64,000 bases of DNA from Planctomycetes bacterium MalM25 (GCA_007745835.1 CP036424.1:1263001-1327000); one strand, 5' to 3'. Shown: positions 45,911-54,497, counted from the first letter of the stretch. The notes: generated from the sequence alone by a model not told the origin. Translations and numbers: made by a program.

Positions 45911-46666
45911 ATGGCGGCAACAACAGCTCGAACGCTTTCTCTGCTAGCGGCGATGGTGATCGCCGCGCCCGCCACCGCAGAAGAGGACCTCTTCTCGATG
46001 CTCGAGCCCGAGGCGTTCCGGGCGCACCACGAAGCGGCGGTCGAACAGCCGGACGGCGCCCCCTCGGACGGCACGCTCTCGGCGGTCGATTACGAAGAGG
46101 GCGATTACGAAGAGGGCGAGCCCCCCGAACTGGTCCCCGCGCCCCGCGCCGAGCCGGCGTCGACTTCGCCCCTGGCGCGGCCGATCGGGGAGCTGACACT
46201 CAACGCGGCGGCCGAGCCGGGCCTTGTCGCCCAGATGGAGAAGATCCCCGAGGCGTTCGGCATCCAGGACGCCGCGACCGAGCGGTTCGGTGCTTGGGAG
46301 GACGGAGCGATGCCCGCGCCCACGGCGCGCTTCGCGCCGTACGCGAAGCACTTCGCGGCTCCGGCGGTTTACAGCCGGCCCCTCTACTTCGAGCAGCCGA
46401 ACGTCGAACGCTACGGGCACTACGTCCGCGTGTGCCGGCGAGACCACCTGACGCAGTCGGCGATCAGCGCGGCCCACTTCTTCGCGACCGTGCCGGTGCT
46501 GCCGTACAAGATGGGCGCCCAGTGCCCCGACGAGTGCAGCTACGTGCTAGGCGCCTACCGCCCCGGGTCGTGCAACCCGCACCAGCTTGTGTGGCCGGAG
46601 CTGAGCCTCCGCGGGCTGGCTTTCGAGGCGGCCGCGGTCACGGGGCTCGTTTTCCTGGTTCCCTAG
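45911..46666 (+). CDS. Secreted protein of unknown function (planctomycete-type)
   Basis: The 251-residue product has a signal peptide (residues 1-23, ending in APATA), an acidic variable region (about 45-95, with DYEEGDYEEGEPPEL), and a conserved-looking C-terminal half. That half contains YSRPLYFEQPNVERYGHY, ISAAHFFATVPVLPYKMG with paired Cys (CPDEC and SC), and RPGSCNPHQL. I recall similar RPLYFE...LERYG proteins in planctomycetes but no known function. A C-terminal hydrophobic stretch (FEAAAVTGLVFLVP) could associate with membrane. A perfect AAAGGAGGT lies at 45858, too far from the ATG to be its own Shine-Dalgarno sequence. Confidence 0.82.
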   Translation: MAATTARTLSLLAAMVIAAPATAEEDLFSMLEPEAFRAHHEAAVEQPDGAPSDGTLSAVDYEEGDYEEGEPPELVPAPRAEPASTSPLARPIGELTLNAAAEPGLVAQMEKIPEAFGIQDAATERFGAWEDGAMPAPTARFAPYAKHFAAPAVYSRPLYFEQPNVERYGHYVRVCRRDHLTQSAISAAHFFATVPVLPYKMGAQCPDECSYVLGAYRPGSCNPHQLVWPELSLRGLAFEAAAVTGLVFLVP

Positions 46667-46781
46667 GCGAAAAGCTTGGGGCGGGGGAGGGCGAGAAACC
46701 GCGGGCCGCTCCGTATAAACTGGGGTGAGGACGCTGCGCGACGGCGTCTCTCCTTTTTTGCCCCGTTTGCCTGGACCGCCG

Positions 46782-47429
46782 GTGTCCCCCTTGTCGGACC
46801 ACGCCCCACCATCGACCGGCGACCGCGAGGAGCAACTGCTGCGCGACGCGGTGGCGGGCGACGAGGCCGCCCTCGAGGAGTTGCTGCTCGCTCGGCACGA
46901 GCAACTCGTCCGCCACGTCGAGCGGAAGATGTCGTCTCAGGTCCAAGGCCGTGTGGCGGCCGAGGACATCGTGCAGCAGACCTATCTCCAGGTTTTCAAA
47001 TCGATCGGCGGCTTCCAGCCACGCGGAGTGGGGGCGTTTTACGCCTGGCTCAAGACCGTTGCCGGCCGGAAGCTGATCGACGCCTCGCGTTCGCGGGGTC
47101 GCGAACAGCTCGCGGCCAAGCCGCTGGCGGTCGGCGCCGACCCGAACGGCCAGAGCGGGGCCGCCAGCCTGATGGGCTTGCTCGCCGCCTCGACCTCCGG
47201 TCCGGGGGGCAAGGCGATGGAAGACGAGCTGCGCGACGCGTTTCGCGTTGCGTTGGCGAACCTTCCAGATAACTATCGAATGGTGGTCCAGCTCCGCTAC
47301 CTGGAGGACCGGTCGCTCGAGGAGGTCGCCGAGCGGCTGTCGGTCTCTCTCGGCGCCGCCCGCGGGCTGTGCCACCGCGCTCGCCAGTCGCTCCGCGATG
47401 AGATCCTCCGCCTGTCACGTTACATCTAG
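46782..47429 (+). CDS. ECF-family RNA polymerase sigma factor
   Basis: A 215-residue sigma factor with region 2 (GRVAAEDIVQQTYLQVFKSI and FYAWLKTVAGRKLIDASR) and region 4 (LRYLEDRSLEEVAERLSVSL, then HRARQSLRDEI) joined by a Gly/Ala/Ser-rich linker. That is the planctomycete-type ECF layout. The start is uncertain: a GTG at 46782 is chosen, but the frame is open from a GTG at 46725. A TATAAA at 46714 would place transcription start near 46726, favouring the later codon. No anti-sigma factor is next to it. The next gene, an FHA protein, follows after 14 bp and may feed phospho-signals into the same pathway. Confidence 0.88.
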   Translation: MSPLSDHAPPSTGDREEQLLRDAVAGDEAALEELLLARHEQLVRHVERKMSSQVQGRVAAEDIVQQTYLQVFKSIGGFQPRGVGAFYAWLKTVAGRKLIDASRSRGREQLAAKPLAVGADPNGQSGAASLMGLLAASTSGPGGKAMEDELRDAFRVALANLPDNYRMVVQLRYLEDRSLEEVAERLSVSLGAARGLCHRARQSLRDEILRLSRYI

Positions 47430-47443
47430 CGTTATCCCCCCGC

Positions 47444-48427
47444 ATGCCCGATCCCACGGACACGCCGTCGAGCGACCCGCGCGAACTGATCCGACGCGCC
47501 AGCGAGATGGCGCGCCAGGACATGGTGTCGGACGTCTTCGCCCGCATGGACCGCGACGACCAGGCGGACAGCGTGGACTCGTTCTCGATCGACTCGGTCG
47601 ATGGCCCGTCGAGCCTGGGCGACTCGTCCGCTTGGTTCGATTCGACGAACGGCGCCAGCGAGCAGCCGACGGTCGAGCCCCCGAGCGGATCGTTCGCGCC
47701 CGACGGTTCCTGGATGGTGTCGAAGGAGAGCGGCGAGCCGAGCCTCACCGACCCGACGCCCGGCGATCGCAGCGCGACCACGCCCCGCAGCACGCTGATC
47801 GCGACCCCCACGTTCCGCCCGACCCGCCGGCCGCCGATGGCGGTGCTGCGCGTCTACGACGACAACCAACGCGACGCCGAGCCGTTCCGCCTGCGGCAGA
47901 CGCCCTTCGTCATCGGCCGGCAGGACGGCGACCTGGTGGTCGGCCACGAACGCCAGATGTCACGCCGCCACGCCCGCATCGACCGCGTCCAAGAGGGGGA
48001 GGCCTGGCGGTGGTACCTGGGCGACCTGCGGAGCACCAACGGGACCTTCGTCCGGACCGATCAGGCTCTGCTCGAAGACGGCGTCGAGGTCCTGATCGGG
48101 GGCGAGCTCGTCCGGTTCCTGGAATCGCCCTCGGGCGGTGCGCCGTCGCTCGTGAAGGTGGCGCCGAGCGCCGAGGAGGAGCGCGTGCTCTTGCCGGGCA
48201 AGTCGCACCGCATCGGGACCGACGCCGCCACCTGCCTGGCATTCATGCAGACCAACCCTTTCCTCGACCCGAGCCATTACCTCGTGGAACGGAAAGGGGG
48301 CCGCTGGCGTCTAACCGACATGGAGAGCACCAACCACCTGTGGGTCGCCATCGGGAAACGCGTCGAGCTCGTGGACGGTTCGATGTTCCAGATCGGCGAG
48401 CAGCGTTTCGGCTTCCACCTGCCCTGA
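47444..48427 (+). CDS. Protein with two FHA domains
   Basis: Residues 1-135 of 327 are acidic and Ser/Thr/Pro-rich, probably disordered. A canonical FHA domain follows (about 150-230): FVIGRQDGDLVV, MSRRHARI and RSTNGTFVR supply the GR, SRRH and STNGT phosphothreonine-binding motifs. A second FHA-like domain (about 245-327) is degenerate: HRIGTDAATCL, DPSHYLVER and ESTNHLWV, where the NG of the last motif is changed, so it may not bind phosphopeptide. The gene sits 14 bp after an ECF sigma gene. FHA domains read Ser/Thr-kinase signalling, which is rich in planctomycetes. Confidence 0.9.
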   Translation: MPDPTDTPSSDPRELIRRASEMARQDMVSDVFARMDRDDQADSVDSFSIDSVDGPSSLGDSSAWFDSTNGASEQPTVEPPSGSFAPDGSWMVSKESGEPSLTDPTPGDRSATTPRSTLIATPTFRPTRRPPMAVLRVYDDNQRDAEPFRLRQTPFVIGRQDGDLVVGHERQMSRRHARIDRVQEGEAWRWYLGDLRSTNGTFVRTDQALLEDGVEVLIGGELVRFLESPSGGAPSLVKVAPSAEEERVLLPGKSHRIGTDAATCLAFMQTNPFLDPSHYLVERKGGRWRLTDMESTNHLWVAIGKRVELVDGSMFQIGEQRFGFHLP

Positions 48428-48457
48428 CGTCCCCAAGAGCGAACAAGAGGCTAGGGC

Positions 48458-49558
48458 GTGCACCGCATCTCAAGCACCGCGGCGTTACTCGGCGTCCTGG
48501 CTCTCCTGTTTGGCGCCACCGCCGGCGATCGCGAAGCCGTCACCGACGAGCAGATCGCCGCGGTCCCCAGCAACCAGGCGGGGTGGCCTCTGCAGACGTA
48601 CGTCGTCTTCGCGGGCACGCTCGGCGCCGGCAACGACCCGAACACCCACAACGTGGCCTACAGCATCCACTCCAAGGGTTGGCGTCACTACATCGACAAC
48701 GAGATCCGCCCGTTGCTGGAAGGCCAGAACCCGCCGGCGCGGGTCTGCATCCACTGCGTCGGCCCCGGCTGGCCACGGCTGCGTGAGGGTGAGCCTCACC
48801 TCCTCAAGTCGGGCCGTGCTTACCGCTGGTTCGAGTACGACTGGCCCCTGACCATCGCCGAGGGACGCGAACGCGAGGACGGCGCGGGTCGGTGGCGGGC
48901 GCTGCCGATCTACCTCGAAGAATTCCAGCAAGCCTGGCGCGAGGTGGCGGAGGGGCGTCTCTCGGGGGGCTTCCCGATCGCGACCTACGCCTACACCGGG
49001 CTGATTCAGACCCCCTGGCTCGAGGCGTTGCGCGAGTCGGACCCGGACGCCTACCGCGAGCGGCTGATCCGGGTCGCCGAGTTCTTCCGCGACGCCGGCT
49101 TCGCGGGCATGTACGTCGACGCGAGCAGCTCGCGCACGCTCCCCGCAGGCCACGACGGTTTGCGCATCTTGCGCGAGATCGATGGTTGGCCCGACTTCTT
49201 CGTCGGCATCGAGTCCTACCCGCCCGCCGTCCACGACGAGACCACCGGCCCGCTGCGCTACTTCATGACCGACGGCACGCTCCGCAGCCAGCACCCGCGT
49301 TACCCGGAGTGTCGCAACCGGACCTGGCAGACAGAACTCCAGCGCGACGGCTTGGTGGTCTGGCTCAACAACTGGCGCGGGGGGCCTTACCGTTTGACGC
49401 CGGAGAAGGCTCGCCTGACCGTCGCCATGGGGAATGACATCGGGGTGTCGTGGAAGCGATGGGCCGACCTCGCCCCCTTCCTGCCGGCGCAGCAGCTGCC
49501 GCCCCTCGACCTAGCGCCGTTACCGTCCAGCGAGCCGAAGCAACCGCCTCAAGAGTAG
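48458..49558 (+). CDS. Secreted hypothetical protein, possibly glycosidase-like
   Basis: Translation starts at GTG 48458 with GAGG seven bases upstream. The 366-residue product has a signal peptide (to about residue 22) and a compact domain rich in Trp and Tyr. Motifs such as VCIHCVGPGWPRL, FRDAGFAGMYVDASSSRTLP and LREIDGWPDFFVGIES suggest an alpha/beta barrel, with the Asp in MYVDAS at the end of a strand as in glycoside hydrolases. I cannot assign a family. It is 30 bp after the FHA gene and could belong to the same transcript. Its 3' end overlaps the convergent GNAT gene by 10 bp. Confidence 0.8.
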   Translation: MHRISSTAALLGVLALLFGATAGDREAVTDEQIAAVPSNQAGWPLQTYVVFAGTLGAGNDPNTHNVAYSIHSKGWRHYIDNEIRPLLEGQNPPARVCIHCVGPGWPRLREGEPHLLKSGRAYRWFEYDWPLTIAEGREREDGAGRWRALPIYLEEFQQAWREVAEGRLSGGFPIATYAYTGLIQTPWLEALRESDPDAYRERLIRVAEFFRDAGFAGMYVDASSSRTLPAGHDGLRILREIDGWPDFFVGIESYPPAVHDETTGPLRYFMTDGTLRSQHPRYPECRNRTWQTELQRDGLVVWLNNWRGGPYRLTPEKARLTVAMGNDIGVSWKRWADLAPFLPAQQLPPLDLAPLPSSEPKQPPQE

Positions 49559-50100
49559 ACGGTCTGCACGGCGCGGTAAGTCGTCTTCACCCGGCGGAAA
49601 CCGAGCGACTCGTACATCCGCACGGCGGGCGTGTTGTTCGCGGTGACTTGGAGCGTCGCCATCGAGAGGCCCGCTTCGCGAAAACCCTCCACCGCCGCGA
49701 GCACGAGCGCTCTGCCCAGGCCGCGACCGCGTCCCCACGGGGTGACGCCCACGTTCTGGATGCTGCCGTACCGATCCGAGACCTGCACGCCCTGGATCGA
49801 GCCCATCGGCTCGGCGACCCCGTCGGTCACGTACTCGACCAGCCAAGTCGCCTCGGGCAAGAAGCCCGGCTTGCCGGCGATCTCCTCCATCAGGCGGAGG
49901 CAGCCGTCGATGTCGCCCAAGCAGGGGAAGACGTCCGCGTCGATCTCGCCGACGAACGCTTGGTGCTTCGCCTCGGCGTGGTCGAGCAGCCTCTCGGGCG
50001 ACCACGGCGCGTAGCGACACCCCTCCGGCAACGCCGGCCGTTGAGAGTGCCGCGGGACCTCGAGGTCCATGCGGTAGCGTTTGAAGTAGGTGACGCCCAT
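49549..50100 (-). CDS. GNAT-family N-acetyltransferase
   Basis: The 183-residue product is a cytoplasmic GNAT: the acetyl-CoA pyrophosphate loop is NVGVTPWGRGRGLGRALVLA (motif A, about 120), preceded by the strand GSIQGVQVSD and followed by AGLSMATLQVTANNTPAVRM and YESLGFRR (motif B). The N-terminal third (TYFKRYRMDLEVPRHS) is variable and would select the substrate. It could acetylate a small amine, peptide or protein; the substrate cannot be inferred. Convergent, slightly overlapping, with the secreted protein gene. ATG at 50100. Confidence 0.9.
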   Translation of the reverse strand: MGVTYFKRYRMDLEVPRHSQRPALPEGCRYAPWSPERLLDHAEAKHQAFVGEIDADVFPCLGDIDGCLRLMEEIAGKPGFLPEATWLVEYVTDGVAEPMGSIQGVQVSDRYGSIQNVGVTPWGRGRGLGRALVLAAVEGFREAGLSMATLQVTANNTPAVRMYESLGFRRVKTTYRAVQTVYS

Positions 50101-50250
50101 CGGCCGTGCGAACCGGGGAGGTAAGGGGACGCCGGAATCTACCGCACCCGGTCGCGGGGGTCAAAATTCTGGCCGCGACCCCGGGGCGTCGCGACGCCGA
50201 TTCCTGGCGAAAGGGGCCGGTTGTCCGGCTAATCCGGGGCGCCAGACGCC

Positions 50251-51105
50251 TTAGGCGATCAGCGAACGGAGCGTACCAAGATTCAGGACATCGAGGTCCT
50301 CGCCGTCCTCCTCACCCTTGGGCGTCTCCAGGTACATCGGGACCCGCTCGAAGCGGGGGTCGTTCAGGAGATGACGGAACGGTTCGACGCCCATCTCGCC
50401 CCGCCCGATGCCGGCGTGGCGGTCCTTGCGCGAGCCGAACGGCTTGAGCGAGTCGTTCAAATGGAACGCCTTCACTCGCTCGCAACCGATCGCCTTGTCG
50501 AGCTGCTCCATCGTGTCGGCGTACTCGTCGGCGGTCGCCATCGGGTAGCCCGCGGCGAAGACGTGGCACGTGTCGAAGCAGACGCCCAGCCGGTCGCTGT
50601 CGGAGGTCTGTTCGAGGATCGAACCGATCTGCTCGAACCGCCAACCGAGGTTCGAGCCCTGGCCGGCGGTGGTCTCCAACAGGATCTGTGTCGTGACCCC
50701 TTCGGTCTGCGCGTGGACTTCGTCCAGGCCGCGGGCGATGCGCGTCAGCCCCTCTTCTTCGCTGCTGGTCGTGAACGACCCCGGGTGCGCGACCACACCC
50801 GGCACGCCGAGCGCCTCTGCGCGCTCGAGCTCGATCACCATGGCGGCGATCGACTTCTCCCACAACTCGTCCTTCGGCGAGGCGAGGTTGATCAGGTACG
50901 AGTTGTGCGACACCGGGTGCGTGATCCCCAACTCCACGAGCGAGGACTTGAACGCCTCGCAATCGGCGTCGGTCAGCGGCTTGCCCGCCCACTGGTTGTT
51001 GTTCTTCGTAAAGATCTGCACGCAGCCGCACCCCGCGGCGTGCGCAGCCCGCACCGCCTTGTGGTACCCGCCCGCGATCGACATGTGGGCGCCGAGAATC
51101 GCCAT
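50251..51105 (-). CDS. nfo: Endonuclease IV (AP endonuclease)
   Basis: At 284 residues the protein matches E. coli Nfo in length. The TIM-barrel metal ligands are in recognisable motifs: GAHMSIAGGYHKAV, VSHNSYLINLA, GVVAHPGSF, ILLETTAGQG, GVCFDTCHVFAAGY, and VKAFHLNDSLKPFGSRKDRH followed by GIGRGEMG. Three Zn ions are used to cleave the DNA backbone 5' of abasic sites. It acts in base-excision repair in the cytoplasm. The ATG at 51105 gives the canonical start MAILGAHMS. It is divergent from an oxidoreductase gene. Confidence 0.97.
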   Translation of the reverse strand: MAILGAHMSIAGGYHKAVRAAHAAGCGCVQIFTKNNNQWAGKPLTDADCEAFKSSLVELGITHPVSHNSYLINLASPKDELWEKSIAAMVIELERAEALGVPGVVAHPGSFTTSSEEEGLTRIARGLDEVHAQTEGVTTQILLETTAGQGSNLGWRFEQIGSILEQTSDSDRLGVCFDTCHVFAAGYPMATADEYADTMEQLDKAIGCERVKAFHLNDSLKPFGSRKDRHAGIGRGEMGVEPFRHLLNDPRFERVPMYLETPKGEEDGEDLDVLNLGTLRSLIA

Positions 51106-51216
51106 GTTGAATCCGTCCGTTGCTGGTTCGTCTTGTTAAAGTAGACAAGATCTATTGTGGCGCCACGGGGCCCGTGGCGTCGCCCCCCTTATGCGCCGCT
51201 TCGCCTCACCGATTGC

Positions 51217-52503
51217 ATGTCAGACATCAAACCGAATCGCCTCTCGCTGAACCGTCGCCACTTCCTCGCCGCCGGGGCGGCGACCGCCGCCGCGCTGCCC
51301 GCGGCCAGCTACGCCCGTGTGGTGGGGGCGAACAATCGGCTGACGGTCGGCGTCGTCGGCGCGGGCGGCATGGGGACGGGGCACCTGCATGCGATTCAGG
51401 CCCTGGGCGAGACGAACAACCTCCGGTTGGCGGCGGTCGCCGATTGCTGGACCCAACGCGCTACCCAAGCCAAGGAACGATTCGGGGCCGATCTCGCTGC
51501 CCAGGACTACCGCCGGCTCCTCGACCGCGACGAGATCGATTACGTCACGATCGCCACGCCCGAGCACCGGCACGAGGAGGTCGTCCTCGCTTCGCTCGAC
51601 GCGGGCAAGCACGTCTACTGCGAGAAGCCCCTTACTCACACGATCCCCGAGTGCCAACGCGTCCTCGCGAAGCTCGAGGAGACCGGCCTGTCGTTGCAGG
51701 TTGGCGTGCAGGGCATGTCCGACGACAGCTACGCCTCCGCCGCCGAAGCGATCCGCGCCGGCGAACTGGGGCAGGTCGTGCAGGCGCAGATCGAGTACGT
51801 CCGCCGCTACGGCGAGCAGGGCCCGTGGCGCACCAACCCGCCAACCGACCCCGCCATGCCGAAGCCTGCCGACCTCGACTGGCGGGCGTGGCTCGGCGAC
51901 GCGCCAGCGATCGGGTGGAACCCGAACCACTACTTCGAGTGGCGCAACTACGCCGCCTACTCGGGCGGCATCTCGACCGACCTCTTCATCCACCGCATCA
52001 CGCGCATCATGAAGGCGTGTGACCTCATGTACCCGTCGCGTGTGGTCGGCATGGGGGGCATCTGGCAATGGCGCGACGGCCGCGATCTGCCGGACAACTT
52101 CGAGATGATCTGCGAGTACCCGCGCGGCATGACGGTCTACGTGCTCGGCACCATGAGCAACCGCGCGGGAATCAGCCACTGCATCCGCGGTTATCGGGCG
52201 ACCCTCTACTTCACCGGCGGCGGTTGGGAGATCCGCAACAAAGACGGCGAGCTGCTCCGCGAGCACAAGAAGACGGGCGCCGAAGACCTCAAGCTCCACC
52301 ACACCAACCTCCACAACCACCTCCGCAGCGAGGAGCCGCTCAACTGCCCCGCGGAGCTGGGCATGGCGGGCGTGGCCGCCGTGTGCATGGCGTTGGAGTC
52401 GTGGAAGACCGGCACGATGACCGCCTGGGACGCCGAGAACGAGCGCGTCGTCTCTGCGAACACAATGCCGCCGCGCCCGTCAGCGGAGGAGCTGCAGGAG
52501 TAG
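51217..52503 (+). CDS. Tat-exported Gfo/Idh/MocA-family oxidoreductase
   Basis: The ATG at 51217 opens a twin-arginine signal (NRRHFLAAGAATAAALPAAS); 428 residues in total. NAD(P) binding is indicated by LTVGVVGAGGMGTGHLHAI near 45, followed by ATPEHRHEEVVLASL and the EKP motif in HVYCEKPLTHTIPECQR. The second half contains YSGGISTDLFIHRITRI, where the usual catalytic-site His is in a variant context compared with the copies at 9113 and 61555. Likely oxidises or isomerises a sugar derivative in the periplasm. The frame starts earlier, at 51157, with unlikely residues. Confidence 0.92.
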   Translation: MSDIKPNRLSLNRRHFLAAGAATAAALPAASYARVVGANNRLTVGVVGAGGMGTGHLHAIQALGETNNLRLAAVADCWTQRATQAKERFGADLAAQDYRRLLDRDEIDYVTIATPEHRHEEVVLASLDAGKHVYCEKPLTHTIPECQRVLAKLEETGLSLQVGVQGMSDDSYASAAEAIRAGELGQVVQAQIEYVRRYGEQGPWRTNPPTDPAMPKPADLDWRAWLGDAPAIGWNPNHYFEWRNYAAYSGGISTDLFIHRITRIMKACDLMYPSRVVGMGGIWQWRDGRDLPDNFEMICEYPRGMTVYVLGTMSNRAGISHCIRGYRATLYFTGGGWEIRNKDGELLREHKKTGAEDLKLHHTNLHNHLRSEEPLNCPAELGMAGVAAVCMALESWKTGTMTAWDAENERVVSANTMPPRPSAEELQE

Positions 52504-52642
52504 ACATCCGACGCGGGATAATCAGGACAGGGAGTCAATCTTCAATGGCTGCTCACGCTGCGCCTCACCGGGCCCCCATCTCCCCGATCTCTAAGGCTTC
52601 CCCCGCATCCCCTGCTCCTTCGACCTGCTAGACTGAGCCTTC

Positions 52643-53055
52643 CCCCGAGAGGACCGGGCGACCGCCGGTGGGAGAGGGTCCCGATGGGAAACCGCTCCTG
52701 CGGGAGGAAAGTCCGGGCGGAGTAGGACAGGGTGGTGGGTAACGCCCACCGGCCGCGAGGTTAGGGAAAGTGCAGCAGAAAGCAGACCGCCGATGGGGGC
52801 GCCGATCGCTTGCGGTCGATGCTTCACAGGCAAGGGTGAAACGGTGAGGTAAGAGCTCACCAGCGGGCGTGGTGACACGCCCGGCTAGGTAAACCCCACC
52901 CGACGCAAGGCCAAACAGGGGGCAGAGCTTGTCCGGCTCGTTATGACCTCCGGGTGGGCCGCTCGAGGCGGCGGGCAACCGTCGTCCTAGAAGAATGGTC
53001 GCTGCGGGGCGCTTCGGCGTCCCGGACAAAACCCGGCTTACAGGTCCTCTCGGGG
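52643..53055 (+). ncRNA. rnpB: RNase P RNA, class A
   Basis: The conserved blocks of bacterial RNase P RNA occur in order: GAGGAAAGTCCGGGC (about 52705-52720), GCAGAAAGCAGACCGCC, GGCAAGGGTGAAACGGTGAG with GTAAGAGCTCACCAG, TAGAAGAATGGTCGC, and the terminal ACAAAACCCGGCTTACAGG. Helix P1 closes it: CCGAGAGGACC at the 5' end pairs with GGTCCTCTCGG at the 3' end. It is the catalytic subunit that matures tRNA 5' ends. The open frames across it are not real. Ends are set by P1 and could shift by a few bases. Confidence 0.97.
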
Positions 53056-53068
53056 GGATTTTGAAGTG

Positions 53069-53481
53069 GGAATGGGGAAGGGGGAATTGGGAATGCAGAG
53101 GGGCGACGATCTTCGCGAGAGGACGAAGCAGTTTGCTTTACGAGTGATTCGGCTATATCAGGCTTTGCCTGATCGTGGCGAGGCTCGGGTCTTGGGGAAT
53201 CAGGTGCTTCGTTCGGGCACGAGCGTCGCGGCGAATTACCGGGAAGCGGCCAGGGCCAGGAGCCGGGCGGAGATGCGGGCTAAGTTCGGCGTCGTCGAGC
53301 AGGAACTCGATGAAACGCTTCTCTGGTTAGAACTGCTGGCGGACGCCCAGATCGTGCCAGCCGATCGCCTCGAACCTCTGCGTCAGGAGGCCGACGAGCT
53401 CATCCGAATCATGTCACCAGCATCAAACGACTGAAATCCGAGAGCTGAGCCTCAGAGCAGGCATTCCCCCTTCCCCATTCC
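53069..53481. repeat. 19-bp inverted repeat bracketing the four-helix-bundle gene
   Basis: GGAATGGGGAAGGGGGAAT at 53069-53087 has its exact reverse complement at 53463-53481. The arms extend imperfectly outward and enclose one small gene. The left arm begins 14 bp after rnpB. The layout looks like a compact mobile or miniature element. Confidence 0.8.
53093..53434 (+). CDS. Four-helix-bundle protein (23S rRNA intervening-sequence family)
   Basis: A 113-residue protein from the ATG at 53093, with family landmarks in the usual places: FALRVIRLYQALPDRGEARV, LGNQVLRSGTSVAANYREAA and RARSRAEMRAKFGVVEQELD. These proteins were first seen encoded in intervening sequences within 23S rRNA genes and fold as four-helix bundles that form pentamers. 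Their function is unproven. The gene is flanked by inverted repeats and lies just after rnpB. A longer frame from 53066 includes the repeat and is unlikely. Confidence 0.92.
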   Translation: MQRGDDLRERTKQFALRVIRLYQALPDRGEARVLGNQVLRSGTSVAANYREAARARSRAEMRAKFGVVEQELDETLLWLELLADAQIVPADRLEPLRQEADELIRIMSPASND

Positions 53482-53564
53482 AACTTCCCCATTACGCACT
53501 CCGCCCCGGCCGCAAGCGACCGGGGCGGTGGAGAGTGCTAGCAAGGTTCGTCAGCCGATGGGCC

Positions 53565-54113
53565 TCAGAAGCCGTTCGAGCGGAACGGCGACTCGGTCAG
53601 CGGCGGGGCCTGCTGCGGCGTGCCGGCGAGCGAGGGGGACGGCTGCGGTTGCGGCGCCGGCGCCGGGCTGGTGCGACGCTTCGGCAGGGCGGCCTGGTCC
53701 GCCGGGATCAGGTCCTGCTCGATCATCTGCAGCAGCTTGCTGATGCAGAGCTTGTTCATGCTGGTCCGCAGGTCGTGGGCCTCGGTCCGCAGGTACTCGT
53801 GCATGCTCTTGGGCAGGCGGACCGTGATCACGCGGGTCGGCTCGCTCTCGGTGTCGGCGGTCGCCTTGCTCTCGCGGAGCTTGACCAGCATCTTCTGGAT
53901 CTGGGCGAACTCCTCGGACCGCTCAAACTCGGTCAGGTCGTCGAAGTTCGGGAAGGTGCGGCGGATCACGCCGTCGATGCCCATCACCTCGCGGAAGAAG
54001 GTGACCCAGTCGGGCGACTGCTGGCAGAGCCGCTCGGCGACCTGCAGGAGCTGCTTGTATTGGGGGTTCGATTCGGTCGATTGGGAGGTCGCTGCAGGGG
54101 TCTCGGTCAGCAC
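53565..54113 (-). CDS. Ribbon-helix-helix domain protein
   Basis: The GTG at 54113 with GGAG eight bases upstream is the preferred start (182 residues); the frame is also open from a TTG at 54152. The N-terminal half is helical (LLQVAERLCQQSPDWVTFFR). Residues about 95-135 read TRVITVRLPKSMHEYLRTEA, then SMNKLCISKLLQ, a ribbon-helix-helix DNA-binding domain: one strand plus two helices. The C-terminus is Pro/Ala/Gln-rich and disordered. A transcription regulator is the likely role. No toxin gene is adjacent, so I do not call it an antitoxin. Confidence 0.85.
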   Translation of the reverse strand: MLTETPAATSQSTESNPQYKQLLQVAERLCQQSPDWVTFFREVMGIDGVIRRTFPNFDDLTEFERSEEFAQIQKMLVKLRESKATADTESEPTRVITVRLPKSMHEYLRTEAHDLRTSMNKLCISKLLQMIEQDLIPADQAALPKRRTSPAPAPQPQPSPSLAGTPQQAPPLTESPFRSNGF

Positions 54114-54396
54114 GGGTCTGTCTCCATCCGTTCGTGCGGGGAGCAGGGCCAACTCCAGCCCCGCGTTACACCGGCATTCTGCGACCCGATCAAACGACCC
54201 TTAGAACCCCCCTGCGGCGCCAGCACTTGCAGCGAATCGACCCGACTGCCTAACCCGGGGCAGGGGGTGCTGGGGTGTTGGGCACAGCCCGTGTGCCCAA
54301 GCTTTGGGCAGCACCTTCTTTCCCGCCCCGGCGGGTGTCCAGTTTGAAATCGCTCCGCGGCTTTAGCGAAAAAGCCGGGTTCTGAGGCGATATCCA

Positions 54397-54471
54397 CAAA
54401 AAAGCTCCGGGCGCCGACGCCCTGGACTCTCCGCGGTGTCGCGGGGAGCCGGAAGCGTCAGCGCCCGGAGC
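54397..54471 (-). terminator. Intrinsic terminator after the isomerase-like gene
   Basis: GCTCCGGGCGC and GCGCCCGGAGC pair at the base, with further pairing of CGACGC and GCGTC inside, and a T-run follows on the minus strand. It lies about 27 bp after the stop at 54498. Confidence 0.8.
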
Positions 54472-54497
54472 AAGGTCTCTCGGGGCCCCTGCTAGCG

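Noticed and set aside
52591-53029. Small minus-strand proteins between the oxidoreductase and the four-helix-bundle gene
   Set aside because: The stretch is the RNase P RNA, shown by conserved blocks and P1 pairing.
53565-54113. Ribbon-helix-helix protein as an antitoxin
   Set aside because: No small toxin-like gene is adjacent and the protein is much longer than typical antitoxins.
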